A stretch of 64,000 bases of DNA, from positions 34,735 through 98,734 of the forward strand of contig JAGAMF010000004.1 of the NCBI GenBank assembly GCA_017624855.1. The letters run 5' to 3'. Positions within the stretch are counted from its first letter, which is position 1. Each line of letters opens with the position of its first letter. Shown here one piece after another: positions 44,720-54,315 of the stretch. A program made the translations under genes and the position numbers. This DNA comes from Lachnospiraceae bacterium. Its GTDB lineage: Bacteria > Bacillota > Clostridia > Lachnospirales > Lachnospiraceae. The notes under the pieces were generated by a model, which saw only the letters and a list, made by a program, of their open reading frames with translations, had not been told where the DNA came from and made no database searches.

Positions 44720-46924
44720 TTAAAACTCTTCCTCAATCGCTACCCAATGTTCATCCGACATACTTTCCGCAAATTCTGTATTATTGATATACAACTGTTC
44801 ATCCTCATCACGTACGAATCCCCACTTCAACCCATACTGCTCCGCATATCGCTTAAACGCCAAAAACTTATTACCCATCTGCATATCGATATTTTTGCTA
44901 TGGCCGGAAACTTCTCCACCTTTGGTTTCAATCAACCAAGTTTCGCCATTTAATTTCTGTACAATATAATCCGGATAAAACAACCATTGTTTTTGTAATG
45001 CATCCGTATATACGATTGAAAGATACTGCTGCCCTGCGTCGCCATTCTTATAAAACCATTTTACATCTTTGTTATTTTCACAGTAACGCTCAAATAATCT
45101 TTCTGGCAAAGAGCGGGTTCTGTCTGTGCAAAACGCGGTAGTATATTTCCAGTATGCATACAAACGAAACTCTTGTTCCTTCTTAACCTCACTAAATTTA
45201 TACATCTCCTGCTCCGGAATTATAAACTTATCCGTTTTAGGCTCCAAAACAAGGGACTGTTGAACACTCATCTGGCTGGTTACATGTTTAAAATCCATTT
45301 TCAACTTCTGCGTGTTATTAATAATAAATGCATAAAAAGCATTTGTATCCAATGCCAAGAATTTATACTTATTATTCTTGCCTTTACGAAACATTCTTTC
45401 CAGAATAGCTTTTACTTTCTGAGACTGCATGCCGGTCACTTTCTTAATTTCGTCTACAGCATGCAACAAATATATACCATGAGTATGTGTATTTACCTGT
45501 GTCTTCATAACAATCTGACGATGAGAATCCTGCTTTGCTAATTCTTCTGTTGTACGGAATATTCCACGCAAAACATGACTATCAATTTCTTCATCAAAAT
45601 TATAGCCTGCACCTTCCAGATTTACTCTGTTATTCTCTTTATGTCCGGTTAATGAATATGTATTCTTAAAATAATCATGTACCTTCAGAAGTGTCTCACG
45701 CTCACCAAGGCCATCATAATCAAGGTTACGCAATTCCTTGGTAAGTGTAAAACCTTTTACCTCATCCTTCAGGAATAAACGTCTCAACTGGTAAGCCTTG
45801 TCCAAAGAAGACAGCAATCCTTCCTTGTATTTTGTATCTAGTGTATACAGATAGCAAAAGTCTAAAACATTCAATCCATAGTGCTTGCGTTCCGGCATTC
45901 GTCGTATACGTCCAATCGTCTGTATCTGAAATTCTTCACTTCCGCCTTCACGCAACTTAACTAAGATTTTTGCACGTGGGCAGTCCCAACCGGTAGATAT
46001 CGCTTGCTTCATAAGCAAAAAAGCTGGTGTACCATCCAAAGCAGTCAAATCATCGGATACCATTTTATCATCACTCATCCAAATATTTACCATACCATTA
46101 TCATAAGTATAGCCCATGGATTCTAATTTTTCTTCAACCGCCTTAATCGTCTCCGGTTGTCCTGCCGGAAATTGAATCAAAACAAGAGGGCGAATATTTG
46201 CACCTACTAATTTATAATTCTCCGCAATCTCCTTACGTTTTTTGTCAGCCAAATCAAGCAAATAATCATAGTCATTGGTTATCTGCACATCTTCATCTAC
46301 GCCTTCATTGACATAGATTGCACGAGTAATCAATCCTGCATTGATTACTTCATCTTCTGGTATTTCATAGAACTCTTGATGACTAACCTTGTTTGCTGTT
46401 GCCGATACGCGAATAATATTCTTTGCTGCAAAGGCATTAATAATATCATTCGCCTTACTGGTATTATTGGTATGCTCCTCATCAATAATCACAACAAAAT
46501 TAATTCCAGCCTTATGTGCATCTGCTATTCTATCAAATAAATTCTGACGTTCACCATCTTTTAACGCATTATTTCCTCGTTTGGTTACAAGTTCCCAATT
46601 CACAAAAGTAGTACTCCCCGCTGCAAATCCAGTCAATAACGAATAGAGTAAATTTCTTGTATCTCTCTGAGGAGTAATACGCTCCATTTGTTCCTTGCTC
46701 TGCTCTTCCAAATCCCCCTTGCCAGGACAAAGCCAAACAAATGCAGTATTGCCATCCGTATTGTTTAAATACTCGTCAATATACTTGATAAGAATAATTG
46801 TTTTACCCGCACCTGTTGGCGCCTTAACTGTTATCACTTTCTTGCTATCCTTTTCAACAGTCTTCTGAATTAAGAAATTAACACAATCATTCTGAAATTC
46901 AAAATCCTTAATTTCCTTTACCAT
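44720..46924 (-). CDS. Type III restriction enzyme, Res subunit (helicase-nuclease)
   Basis: A 734-residue protein, shorter than EcoP1/EcoP15 Res (about 970). The superfamily 2 helicase motifs are intact: APTGAGKT (residues 35-42), DEEH (148-151), RVSATANK and QTIGRIRRMPER. Near the C-terminus (residues 650-668) YPDYIVQKLNG...LIETKGG supplies a PD-(D/E)XK nuclease motif. It overlaps the Mod gene by 7 bases. Together they would cut DNA between two head-to-head unmodified sites after ATP-driven communication. Confidence 0.88.
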   Translation of the reverse strand: MVKEIKDFEFQNDCVNFLIQKTVEKDSKKVITVKAPTGAGKTIILIKYIDEYLNNTDGNTAFVWLCPGKGDLEEQSKEQMERITPQRDTRNLLYSLLTGFAAGSTTFVNWELVTKRGNNALKDGERQNLFDRIADAHKAGINFVVIIDEEHTNNTSKANDIINAFAAKNIIRVSATANKVSHQEFYEIPEDEVINAGLITRAIYVNEGVDEDVQITNDYDYLLDLADKKRKEIAENYKLVGANIRPLVLIQFPAGQPETIKAVEEKLESMGYTYDNGMVNIWMSDDKMVSDDLTALDGTPAFLLMKQAISTGWDCPRAKILVKLREGGSEEFQIQTIGRIRRMPERKHYGLNVLDFCYLYTLDTKYKEGLLSSLDKAYQLRRLFLKDEVKGFTLTKELRNLDYDGLGERETLLKVHDYFKNTYSLTGHKENNRVNLEGAGYNFDEEIDSHVLRGIFRTTEELAKQDSHRQIVMKTQVNTHTHGIYLLHAVDEIKKVTGMQSQKVKAILERMFRKGKNNKYKFLALDTNAFYAFIINNTQKLKMDFKHVTSQMSVQQSLVLEPKTDKFIIPEQEMYKFSEVKKEQEFRLYAYWKYTTAFCTDRTRSLPERLFERYCENNKDVKWFYKNGDAGQQYLSIVYTDALQKQWLFYPDYIVQKLNGETWLIETKGGEVSGHSKNIDMQMGNKFLAFKRYAEQYGLKWGFVRDEDEQLYINNTEFAESMSDEHWVAIEEEF

Positions 46925-48591
46925 AATTCTCCAGCCTCTCTTAATTCAAAATTAAAGTAATACTCCGGAATATCATAAACATCCACCGTGCCAAAAAGTG
47001 CCTCTTGTGATGCTGTAAGTAATACATCTTGCGCAATATATATTGCTTTAATTTCTGTATAATCGCTCCAATTTTGTTCTAGCTGATCGGCTTCATTATC
47101 ATTCATTATTATTATGTGAGACTCATTATCAAGTTTTATTCCCTGTTCCAATTGAATCATCTCTCGTATATGCCCTAACAATGAATCAGCCAAATACTCA
47201 TCAGTCTTAGAGACAAAATCTGTGCGATAATATTTTAAATTCGCAGGAATTCCTTCTGAATATACACTACCGTCTTGTCTCTTTCCAGTAATAACTGTTT
47301 TAACTCTCTCGTAGGTTATTTCTTCACATATCCCATTTTCATTATTAGTACACAATATAAATTTACGGTTTCCACTATCTTTTTGATTCAATTCTAAAAC
47401 TGCTTGTCCTGTTGTACCAGAACCCGCAAAAAAATCTAATACTAACGCATCTTTTATATTAGCTGTCGAAATCTCTACTAAAAACTTTATTAATGATACG
47501 GGTTTAGGGAAATTAAATTTTTTGCATCCAAATATATTTGTTATTTCTTTTGTCCCATCTTGCGTCATTCCAACAACTTCATTGGGCAAAAACGTACTTG
47601 CCGCCACATACCCAAAACTATCACCAGCTTTTTTAACATCATCGGCTTTCCAATATCGTAAAACAGGCTTTGAAATCTTAAGAAATTCATAATCACCCGG
47701 AAAAATTATTCTATCTTCTTGATAATATTTTTCAAAAGTCTCACTTGTAATAGCCCAACTTCTAAGAGGATTAACCGGATATTCTTTACCATTCTTTGGA
47801 TTAACAATCGTAAAATTACTGTTAGGTCTCTCTTCAATTGTTGTTTGTTTCGTTAAATCATGGAATCTCCATGGCCTACCTGGAAAATCTTCAGTTTCAT
47901 AATACTTTCTATCCTTTCCTTTTACAGCTGCTAAAAAATTAGAATTTGCATAGCATAAGATACTCTCAAAATCTTGCGATATACCATATGGAACATCAGA
48001 TTTAGCAGTCCTTTTTCTCCAAGGAATTAATGCAACAAATTTCTCCTCGCCAAATATTTCATCACACATAACTTTTAAATTCGCTTGTTCATTATCATCA
48101 ATTGAAATAAAAATGCAGCCGTGCATAGATAAAAGATTTTTTGCAACACATAATCTTTCATACATAAATGAAAGCCATTTTGAATGCCGAAAACCATCAT
48201 TTCCATCCACATATACATCATCATATAAAAAATCCTTATTCTTTGTATTGTATGGCGGATCAATATATATTACATCGACTTTTCCCTTATGTGTTTTTTC
48301 TAATAAATATAAACTATGTAAATTATCTCCTTCTAAAAGAAAATTAAAGTTCCCCTTAGGTGAAAATACCAATTCCTTTTTGTAATCCTCACTAAAAACA
48401 GGAATATTTTCATTCATCATAACATCTACTATTTCTTCATGTTTTTCCCATATCAAACCATATTTTTTTGCACATAATTCACTTTGAATTTGATTAATTG
48501 CAATTAATGATTCCTCATCTGTATGTTGCTGCTTCAACATTTCCAAAAAAGAAATCATTTTTTCACGTTTTATTGCCGATAAATTCTTCAT
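46918..48591 (-). CDS. Type III modification methyltransferase, Mod subunit (N6-adenine)
   Basis: A 557-residue beta-class adenine methyltransferase: motif IV DPPY (residues 111-114) comes before the SAM-binding FAGSGTT (388-394), and the region between them carries target recognition. N6-adenine methylation of one strand of a short asymmetric site is the family's chemistry; the site cannot be predicted. The N-terminal 80 residues are helical. It immediately precedes Res with a short overlap. Confidence 0.9.
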   Translation of the reverse strand: MKNLSAIKREKMISFLEMLKQQHTDEESLIAINQIQSELCAKKYGLIWEKHEEIVDVMMNENIPVFSEDYKKELVFSPKGNFNFLLEGDNLHSLYLLEKTHKGKVDVIYIDPPYNTKNKDFLYDDVYVDGNDGFRHSKWLSFMYERLCVAKNLLSMHGCIFISIDDNEQANLKVMCDEIFGEEKFVALIPWRKRTAKSDVPYGISQDFESILCYANSNFLAAVKGKDRKYYETEDFPGRPWRFHDLTKQTTIEERPNSNFTIVNPKNGKEYPVNPLRSWAITSETFEKYYQEDRIIFPGDYEFLKISKPVLRYWKADDVKKAGDSFGYVAASTFLPNEVVGMTQDGTKEITNIFGCKKFNFPKPVSLIKFLVEISTANIKDALVLDFFAGSGTTGQAVLELNQKDSGNRKFILCTNNENGICEEITYERVKTVITGKRQDGSVYSEGIPANLKYYRTDFVSKTDEYLADSLLGHIREMIQLEQGIKLDNESHIIIMNDNEADQLEQNWSDYTEIKAIYIAQDVLLTASQEALFGTVDVYDIPEYYFNFELREAGELW

Positions 48592-48638
48592 TTAGAATCC
48601 TCACCTTCTTCTTTTAAGCAATTTCACTTTCCTTATGT

Positions 48639-49241
48639 TTACTGTAAATAATCTAATAAACTTTGCATTGAACGCATATTCCGTAACTTCATATCAGCAA
48701 CTTGCCTTATCTCCCCATTATATGTTGAATAGCTTGTTATGTCATTTTCACCTACCCAACCGACAATTGCCATATTATCCGTTGAAGGAACCGTCGTTCT
48801 GTGCGCTGTTCCCCGCAAATTTAGCCAATAGTATACTTGAACATTAATTTTTCTTACTTCACTCATTTTAGTCGCAATAGTAAATGTATCTAAAATATCA
48901 TCAAAAGTATTTTTCAATGCAGATAAAGATGATTTTACAGAACACGTAATTTCGTCACCATTAAGTTTTTTCACAATAATATCGTGTCCTAAATCAGGTT
49001 TACCAGATTTTTTATCTACTGCCGAAACTGCGTATTTCCCATTACTTTTCAACCATTTAATAACAGCATATTCTGCAGCCTCCCCCATTAAAATATCAAT
49101 ATATCGTTCCATGTAACTTCTTAAGTGTAAATCAGGTCTGTCATTTATTGTTGAACAAAGAAATTGTGCATTCTCTAAACAAATTTTTATTTCATCATCA
49201 TCTAAATCCACAATGACAAAATCATACCTACTAATTGACAT
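48639..49241 (-). CDS. Putative PD-(D/E)XK-like nuclease
   Basis: A 200-residue protein from the ATG at 49239-49241, with TAGGAG at good spacing. The pattern GEAAEYAVIKWLKSN, then DLGHDIIV and EITCSVKSSLSAL, has the shape of the PD-(D/E)XK core (acid, then an E/S-x-K strand), although the usual glutamate is replaced by serine. It lies 14 bases after the UvrD gene and just before Mod. It may be an accessory nuclease or a specificity protein. Confidence 0.45.
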   Translation of the reverse strand: MSISRYDFVIVDLDDDEIKICLENAQFLCSTINDRPDLHLRSYMERYIDILMGEAAEYAVIKWLKSNGKYAVSAVDKKSGKPDLGHDIIVKKLNGDEITCSVKSSLSALKNTFDDILDTFTIATKMSEVRKINVQVYYWLNLRGTAHRTTVPSTDNMAIVGWVGENDITSYSTYNGEIRQVADMKLRNMRSMQSLLDYLQ

Positions 49242-49255
49242 ATACATTTCTCCTA

Positions 49256-51949
49256 CTATACTTCATAGTCTTGTTTTTCCTTTTTACTCAAGCACAGATA
49301 ATTCAAATAACACTTCTGACATTTCTCTTTACTGCATTTTCTAGGCAAATCATTCTTACGAATGTTTGTCGCAGCATCCCTAATATCGCGACTTACATTG
49401 TCCAAAAGACCTTCTGTTACTCTCTGACGCTCACTTTCAGAATTATCCAAATTATAGATTTCTAAGTAATCTGCTGTCTCACCGGTAAGCTTTTGATATC
49501 CCAACGCGTATATCTTTAACTGTTCAGCATTAATACATTCAGTTACTTCACGACTAGCGGTTTTGAAATCTATAATATATGTCTTTTCCTCGCCGGAAAT
49601 CTCACGACGTTTCACTAAATCAATTCGTCCGTTTACCTTGATTCCGTCTCCCATATCCAGCTCGATATCGGCTTCTGCCATTGTTATATTTGCAAAATCA
49701 TCTTGATTTTTTGCCACATAACCTGCTATCGACTTTTTCGCACCTTCCAACATATTATCCTGTAATTTAGGGTTTGCATACGGAAGATAAAAACTATCAG
49801 TTACGATATGTTCAATCTCTTCTGCTGATAATGTTTCACCATTCAAGTACTTTCTATGAATGTTCATAACAATTTCATGCATTGCCTTACCGTATCCCAT
49901 GGCCGGTACGATAGGCTGTACGAATCCGTAAAACATAGATAACTTAAAGCGATATGCACAATCAAAATAATCTTGTAAAATCGAAAAGTTTAGATTTAAA
50001 GGCGCATCTTCATCGCTCATCGGCGGTATGTCTGTGTTTTTATATACCATTTTTTCATCAAAACTAAGCATGTATGGAGAGTCCTTTGCTTCAACCATAA
50101 ATGCAGAAATTTTCTTCTCCCTATTATTTCCGGGAGAACGCGTTAAAAATAAAAACTTTTTAGCGCGAGTAATGGCAACATAGAATAACTTTCGCTCTTC
50201 TTCCGTTCCGCCGGCAAATCTGTCTGCATTAGGAATCCAATCTTTTTCTATTACATGCCAAATGCCCTTTCCTCCTATTTTCGCAGACGGAAAATTGTTA
50301 TGATTCATTTGCGGTATAAATACTGCAACAAATTCCAACCCCTTTGACTGATGTACTGTCATAATATTTACTGCATCCGGTCGAATATAAGTATTTGAAA
50401 TATAACCTTCCGGATAATAGCCATCTGCCGTATACTTTAAAAAGTTACAAAAACCCTCCAAGCGATTAAAAGGTGTTGTTGTATAAAAAATTGTTTCATA
50501 ATCATTAATCACTTGACTAAACTTTCCTAAATTGTATAGGACAATCTCTGATGAGCTACTCTCATCTACAATAGATATTCTACGCAAAAAATCATGATAT
50601 ACCCTTTGTAAAACAAATTCTCCATAGAATTTTTTTGACTTTACATCAATTACATTCAAAGTAGCAATTGCCTCAGCAATCTCCTTTTCATCCAATTCAT
50701 AATCAATTTTTTTCCACAGTTGGAACAATTCCATCATTCCAATTGTTCCTGCCAGATAATCAAAAATACCTTTTGCCGCCTGACACTCAGCGGTATTAAA
50801 CAGTTCGTTTACACCCTCTATAATATAGGGGATACCATACGAATCAAACATTTTAGCGATATCCGGTCCATGCTTACGCTTACGAAGTAAAACAGCCATC
50901 TCCGAATATTTTACTCCAACTTCGTGCAATGCTTTTATTCGTCTCGCAATAAATTCATACTCCTCTTCTGCATCATTAAATTCACGATATACCGTGTCTC
51001 CATCTTCATATTTTACAAGATTTCCTGACTGCATTACTTTCGGCAAACGATTCTCATTATTCACGATAACATGCTTTGCGATATCAACAATAGCTTCCGA
51101 ACTTCTATAATCTGTCGCTAATACAATATATTTATTTATTTCATATCTTTCTTTGAATGTAAGAATATTTTCCGGATCACTACCTCTAAATTGATAAATT
51201 GTTTGGTCATCGTCCCCTACTATGCAAAGATTACATCCCCCCTGTTTTATAAAGCGAATCAATCTTTCTTGTATGGGATTTGTATCCTGATACTCATCTA
51301 CAGTTAAATACTTTATTTTACTTAAAATTATATCTGCAAATTCTTTATTTGTTTCTAACTGATTAAGCATTTCCTGCATAATCAGCGAATAATCAAAGAA
51401 ATTTTTACGATAAAAAGTATCTCTGTATTTATCTACAACTTCTCTTGTTTTATCATCCCAGTTATCTCGCTCAAACCAATTTTCATTCAATATACTGATT
51501 ACACTCAAAAATAAGTTTGTTTCCGTATATATCTTTAAACCCAAATCCCGCATACCGCAGAAATTATAATTTTTTTCTATGTAAAGTTTCGTTTTAATTT
51601 CATCAAGAACTGTAAATTTCTGAAAACGGACAATGTGTTCCTGTAACATCTTTAAACAGAAACCATGTATCGTTCCAATATACATATTGGCAAAGCCGTT
51701 TGTATTGCCTAACACAGCTTCTCCATACTTATAAATTCTACTCTTTAATTCTTCTGCTGCTTTTTCGGTAAATGTAAAAGCAACAATATTTTCCGGCAAA
51801 ATATCCGGTTTGCATCTTAATATATTAATAATCCTACGTGTAACGACACCGGTCTTACCAGCACCGGCGCAGGCAATAATTTCCAAATCTTCATCAATTG
51901 TTTTTACTGCCTCTAATTGTTCATCAGATAGATTTTCAAATAAATCCAT
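49256..51949 (-). CDS. UvrD-like helicase fused to a RecB/Cas4-type iron-sulfur nuclease
   Basis: An 897-residue protein. Superfamily 1 motifs are complete: Walker A ACAGAGKT (residues 26-33), VDEYQDTN, VGDDDQTIYQFRG, TVHQSKGLEF and VAITRAKK. The C-terminal region has the nuclease signature GRIDLV (774-779) and DFKT (794-797). It also has the 4Fe-4S cysteines C872, C877, C880 and C886, with an earlier one in YFDCAYRFKL. This domain pairing recalls AddB/AddA and Cas4. Position within the operon suggests a defence role rather than general recombination. Confidence 0.88.
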   Translation of the reverse strand: MDLFENLSDEQLEAVKTIDEDLEIIACAGAGKTGVVTRRIINILRCKPDILPENIVAFTFTEKAAEELKSRIYKYGEAVLGNTNGFANMYIGTIHGFCLKMLQEHIVRFQKFTVLDEIKTKLYIEKNYNFCGMRDLGLKIYTETNLFLSVISILNENWFERDNWDDKTREVVDKYRDTFYRKNFFDYSLIMQEMLNQLETNKEFADIILSKIKYLTVDEYQDTNPIQERLIRFIKQGGCNLCIVGDDDQTIYQFRGSDPENILTFKERYEINKYIVLATDYRSSEAIVDIAKHVIVNNENRLPKVMQSGNLVKYEDGDTVYREFNDAEEEYEFIARRIKALHEVGVKYSEMAVLLRKRKHGPDIAKMFDSYGIPYIIEGVNELFNTAECQAAKGIFDYLAGTIGMMELFQLWKKIDYELDEKEIAEAIATLNVIDVKSKKFYGEFVLQRVYHDFLRRISIVDESSSSEIVLYNLGKFSQVINDYETIFYTTTPFNRLEGFCNFLKYTADGYYPEGYISNTYIRPDAVNIMTVHQSKGLEFVAVFIPQMNHNNFPSAKIGGKGIWHVIEKDWIPNADRFAGGTEEERKLFYVAITRAKKFLFLTRSPGNNREKKISAFMVEAKDSPYMLSFDEKMVYKNTDIPPMSDEDAPLNLNFSILQDYFDCAYRFKLSMFYGFVQPIVPAMGYGKAMHEIVMNIHRKYLNGETLSAEEIEHIVTDSFYLPYANPKLQDNMLEGAKKSIAGYVAKNQDDFANITMAEADIELDMGDGIKVNGRIDLVKRREISGEEKTYIIDFKTASREVTECINAEQLKIYALGYQKLTGETADYLEIYNLDNSESERQRVTEGLLDNVSRDIRDAATNIRKNDLPRKCSKEKCQKCYLNYLCLSKKEKQDYEV

Positions 51950-52028
51950 TAAATCTTCCTCCTTGGTTGGATTATATAGAATTGTATCTATGAATTATAT
52001 CATAACTGCATGTCCCAAAACCCGGACT

Positions 52029-52232
52029 CTAATCCCTTTCATACTCCATTATATCCCCATAATCCACATCCAGCGTCTTGCATATCTTCCCCAAAACACC
52101 CAATGTAACCTCTTCATCCCTACGAAGCTTTGTCATCGTATTTGGTGCAATTTCGGCCTGCTTTCTCAAGTCCGCCTTACTCATTTTTCTATCCACCAAT
52201 AACTTCCATAATCTGTTGTATGATACAGCCAT
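52029..52232 (-). CDS. Small XRE-type helix-turn-helix regulator of the defence operon
   Basis: A 67-residue protein from the ATG at 52230-52232 (MAVSYNRLWKLLVDRKMSKADL), with GGAGG. It is a minimal Cro-like fold (KADLRKQAEIAPNTMTKLRRDEEVTLGVLGKICKTLDV). It is the first gene of the UvrD-nuclease-type III RM series and should be its repressor; a short palindrome lies just upstream of the promoter. Confidence 0.85.
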   Translation of the reverse strand: MAVSYNRLWKLLVDRKMSKADLRKQAEIAPNTMTKLRRDEEVTLGVLGKICKTLDVDYGDIMEYERD

Positions 52233-52279
52233 AACGCGCCCTCCATCATGCATCAAAAACTTACAAAATTCCACTAAAT

Positions 52280-52331
52280 ATTATACCATAGGCATACACC
52301 GCCTTCAAGAAAGTTTCGCAAGGTCTTGCGA
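52280..52331 (-). promoter_or_regulatory. Promoter and candidate operator of the defence operon
   Basis: On the minus strand: TTGAAG (52303-52308), a 17-base spacer and TATAAT (52280-52285), 48 bases before the HTH start. A perfect 7-bp inverted repeat TCGCAAG-GT-CTTGCGA (52316-52331) lies just upstream of the -35 box. Confidence 0.6.
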
Positions 52332-52382
52332 TATACTAAAGTTAAATTTTTACGCACTTTTATACTTTTAACCAACAAAAAA

Positions 52383-52402
52383 AGGAGTGCTCTCGCACTC
52401 CT
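52383..52402 (-). terminator. Terminator after the SEDS gene
   Basis: An 8-bp perfect stem (AGGAGTGC / GCACTCCT) with a 4-nt loop and a run of seven Ts in the minus direction. Confidence 0.85.
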
Positions 52403-52407
52403 CTCCG

Positions 52408-53793
52408 CTATATCTTTATCGTAAACTTAACCTTCTTCTCAATCGCAACCTGCGACGCTTTCACATTCTTCGGATACACATCTTTATACCGATATATGCT
52501 CATCACAAGCCCCATCAGCCCGTAGCACAGCAGAATATTGCTTCTGCCCACTGACAGAAACGGCAGGAAGGTGGACGCCGGCGGAAGCACTCCCACGGCA
52601 CTCAACACATTAATCACCACATTCATCAGAAGAATCATGCCGCATCCAAAGCCCATCACCATGCCCAATTCATTCTTTTGTTTAATCGCTGCACCAAACA
52701 CAAACATCACAAGAACTGCCAACACGGCGCAGATTGCAATTCCAGCAATAAAGCCGTAGCTGTTCAGTATATAAGTAAAAATATAATCGCTGTTAAAATT
52801 CGGAAGACTGCTGATTACATCATTGCCGCTGTCCCCCACCGCCTGAATGTTGGTACGCAGGTTCCGAAGCATCGTTGTAAAATAAGACGCATCGCCGGAA
52901 GCATCAAGAATCGCATCGATTCTTGCTATCTGGTAAGCCGCAAGCAGGCGACATTTATACATAACGAACAGCGCAGCCGCCGGCAACACCGTAAAAGCTC
53001 CCCACACCCAGGCAAGTGCTTTTTTCACCGACACGCGAAACCACCCTTTTAGAATGGCTGTACTCAACTGGATTACCATGCTCACCATGATGATTCCCGT
53101 TACAACAATGTTGGGCAGGCGGAAGGTAACGATTACCGGAAGAATCAGCCATATACAGGCTTTTATCAGGGCAAAAACACCGCCGCCCTTATATTTGTAC
53201 AGAATCGCCCCATAAAAGGGCACATAGAACATCATAAGCGAAGTCAGGGATATCCGAAACATGCCAAAGGCAATGCTGTGGTAGCTGCCGTTTAGCACGC
53301 CGCCAAAAAGGCCTGTATGGCGAAGCATCGCCAGCGCAAGAATCCCCAGGCAGATGATTTTAGAATATTTGGCAAGCACCGTATAATCAATAAAATAAAT
53401 CACGCTCATCAGGATAAAACCCATTATAACGGCCGAAACAAAACTAATCAGCGTCGAGCGATATGATTCCTGCAAATACAATTCCAAATCGCTCTGCACC
53501 GCCTTATTAAATACGGACAACTGTATGATGATTCCCAACAGACTTAAAACGCCCGCAACCGCGATTAACTGCCATGCAAACCTTGGCCTATGAATTTTAT
53601 CCAAGGATACGCCTACTTCCACCGGATCTCCCATATCTTCGACCGCACATTTTTGTGCTTCTTCATAGTCCATTCCCGCAGCGAGATTGTCTTCAATCTG
53701 GCATTCAATATGACCGCGGATTTCATCCGAGATGTAGGGGCGGGCTTTTTTACAACGAATCTGTGATAAAAGTTTCTCTAAATACGCTTCCAT
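52408..53793 (-). CDS. SEDS (FtsW/RodA/SpoVE-like) membrane protein with an N-terminal HAAS-type domain
   Basis: A 461-residue protein. Residues 1-70 are a soluble helical domain (LLSQIRCKKARPYISDEIRGHIECQIEDNLAAGMDYEEAQKCAVEDMGDPVEVG) of the kind found on permeases next to PadR genes. Around ten transmembrane helices follow, with SEDS-like features toward the C-terminus (GVLPPASTFLPFLSVGRSNIL). SEDS proteins are glycan polymerases or flippase-like partners in wall synthesis. It follows the PadR gene by 2 bases and is its likely regulatory partner. Confidence 0.8.
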   Translation of the reverse strand: MEAYLEKLLSQIRCKKARPYISDEIRGHIECQIEDNLAAGMDYEEAQKCAVEDMGDPVEVGVSLDKIHRPRFAWQLIAVAGVLSLLGIIIQLSVFNKAVQSDLELYLQESYRSTLISFVSAVIMGFILMSVIYFIDYTVLAKYSKIICLGILALAMLRHTGLFGGVLNGSYHSIAFGMFRISLTSLMMFYVPFYGAILYKYKGGGVFALIKACIWLILPVIVTFRLPNIVVTGIIMVSMVIQLSTAILKGWFRVSVKKALAWVWGAFTVLPAAALFVMYKCRLLAAYQIARIDAILDASGDASYFTTMLRNLRTNIQAVGDSGNDVISSLPNFNSDYIFTYILNSYGFIAGIAICAVLAVLVMFVFGAAIKQKNELGMVMGFGCGMILLMNVVINVLSAVGVLPPASTFLPFLSVGRSNILLCYGLMGLVMSIYRYKDVYPKNVKASQVAIEKKVKFTIKI

Positions 53794-53795
53794 AC

Positions 53796-54125
53796 CTACA
53801 CCCCCATTGCAAGAACATTGCTGACTGCGGATTGGTACTCATTCCACTCTGCTTTCTTGGTCTCTAACAGGCCTTTGCCCTCTTTGGTAATGCTGTAATA
53901 TTTTCGGATTTTACCGGCGTATTCCTGCTCGTATACGCGAAGCAGGCCTTTCTCTTCCAGCCCGTGCAGTAGTGGATAGAGAGTTCCTGCTTTTAGCTCA
54001 AATACATTGCAGGACTTCTGCCGCAGGGTATCTATCATTTCATAACCGTACATGTCTTTTTCATCCAGAAGCCTGAGTAAAAGCATCGTCATGCTGCCGG
54101 ACATTAAGGATTTATCAACTGCCAT
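53796..54125 (-). CDS. PadR family transcriptional regulator
   Basis: A 109-residue protein with the PadR winged helix: GSMTMLLLRLLDEKDMYGYEMIDTLRQKS, then FELKAGTLYPLLHGLEEKGLLRVYEQ and RKYYSITKEGKGLLETKKAEW. It should repress its own operon with the SEDS gene. Its upstream region carries repeated TATATAGAYA elements. Confidence 0.92.
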   Translation of the reverse strand: MAVDKSLMSGSMTMLLLRLLDEKDMYGYEMIDTLRQKSCNVFELKAGTLYPLLHGLEEKGLLRVYEQEYAGKIRKYYSITKEGKGLLETKKAEWNEYQSAVSNVLAMGV

Positions 54126-54134
54126 TTTTATATA

Positions 54135-54200
54135 CCTCCTTATGTAGATAATCTATATATCGACTGTCTATATAATATATCGGTTATCTATATATGTCAA
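54135..54200 (-). promoter_or_regulatory. Putative PadR operator region
   Basis: On the minus strand, ATATATAGAT recurs twice and TATATAGACA once within 60 bases directly before the PadR gene. PadR proteins commonly bind such A+T-rich palindromic repeats. Confidence 0.5.
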
Positions 54201-54225
54201 GGGGGTGGAAGATGAAAAAAAGAAA

Positions 54226-54255
54226 CCGCAACCCCTGATTTCTCAAGGATTGCGG
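54226..54255 (-). terminator. Terminator downstream of tuf-end copy 2
   Basis: A CCGCAA/TTGCGG stem with additional inner pairs and a TTTCTTTTTTT run in the minus direction, 37 bases past the tuf-like stop codon. Confidence 0.6.
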
Positions 54256-54291
54256 AATAAATTACTCTTTACTTAATTTTACTATCGTAGA

Positions 54292-54315
54292 TTACTCGAT
54301 GATTGTAGCAACACG
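54292..54315 (-). pseudogene. Copy 2 of the tuf 3' end (last eight codons)
   Basis: On the minus strand it reads RVATIIE and TAA, the very end of EF-Tu, then changes to unrelated sequence upstream (INS before the Arg). It shares 19 of 24 positions with the copy at 61730. The stretch is short, so chance similarity is not excluded, but its place between two gene blocks supports a junction. Confidence 0.5.

Noticed and set aside
38441-51949. Gabija system (ATPase-TOPRIM plus UvrD)
   Set aside because: ATPase and TOPRIM are separate proteins here and lie 9 kb from the UvrD gene, which also carries a nuclease domain unlike GajB.
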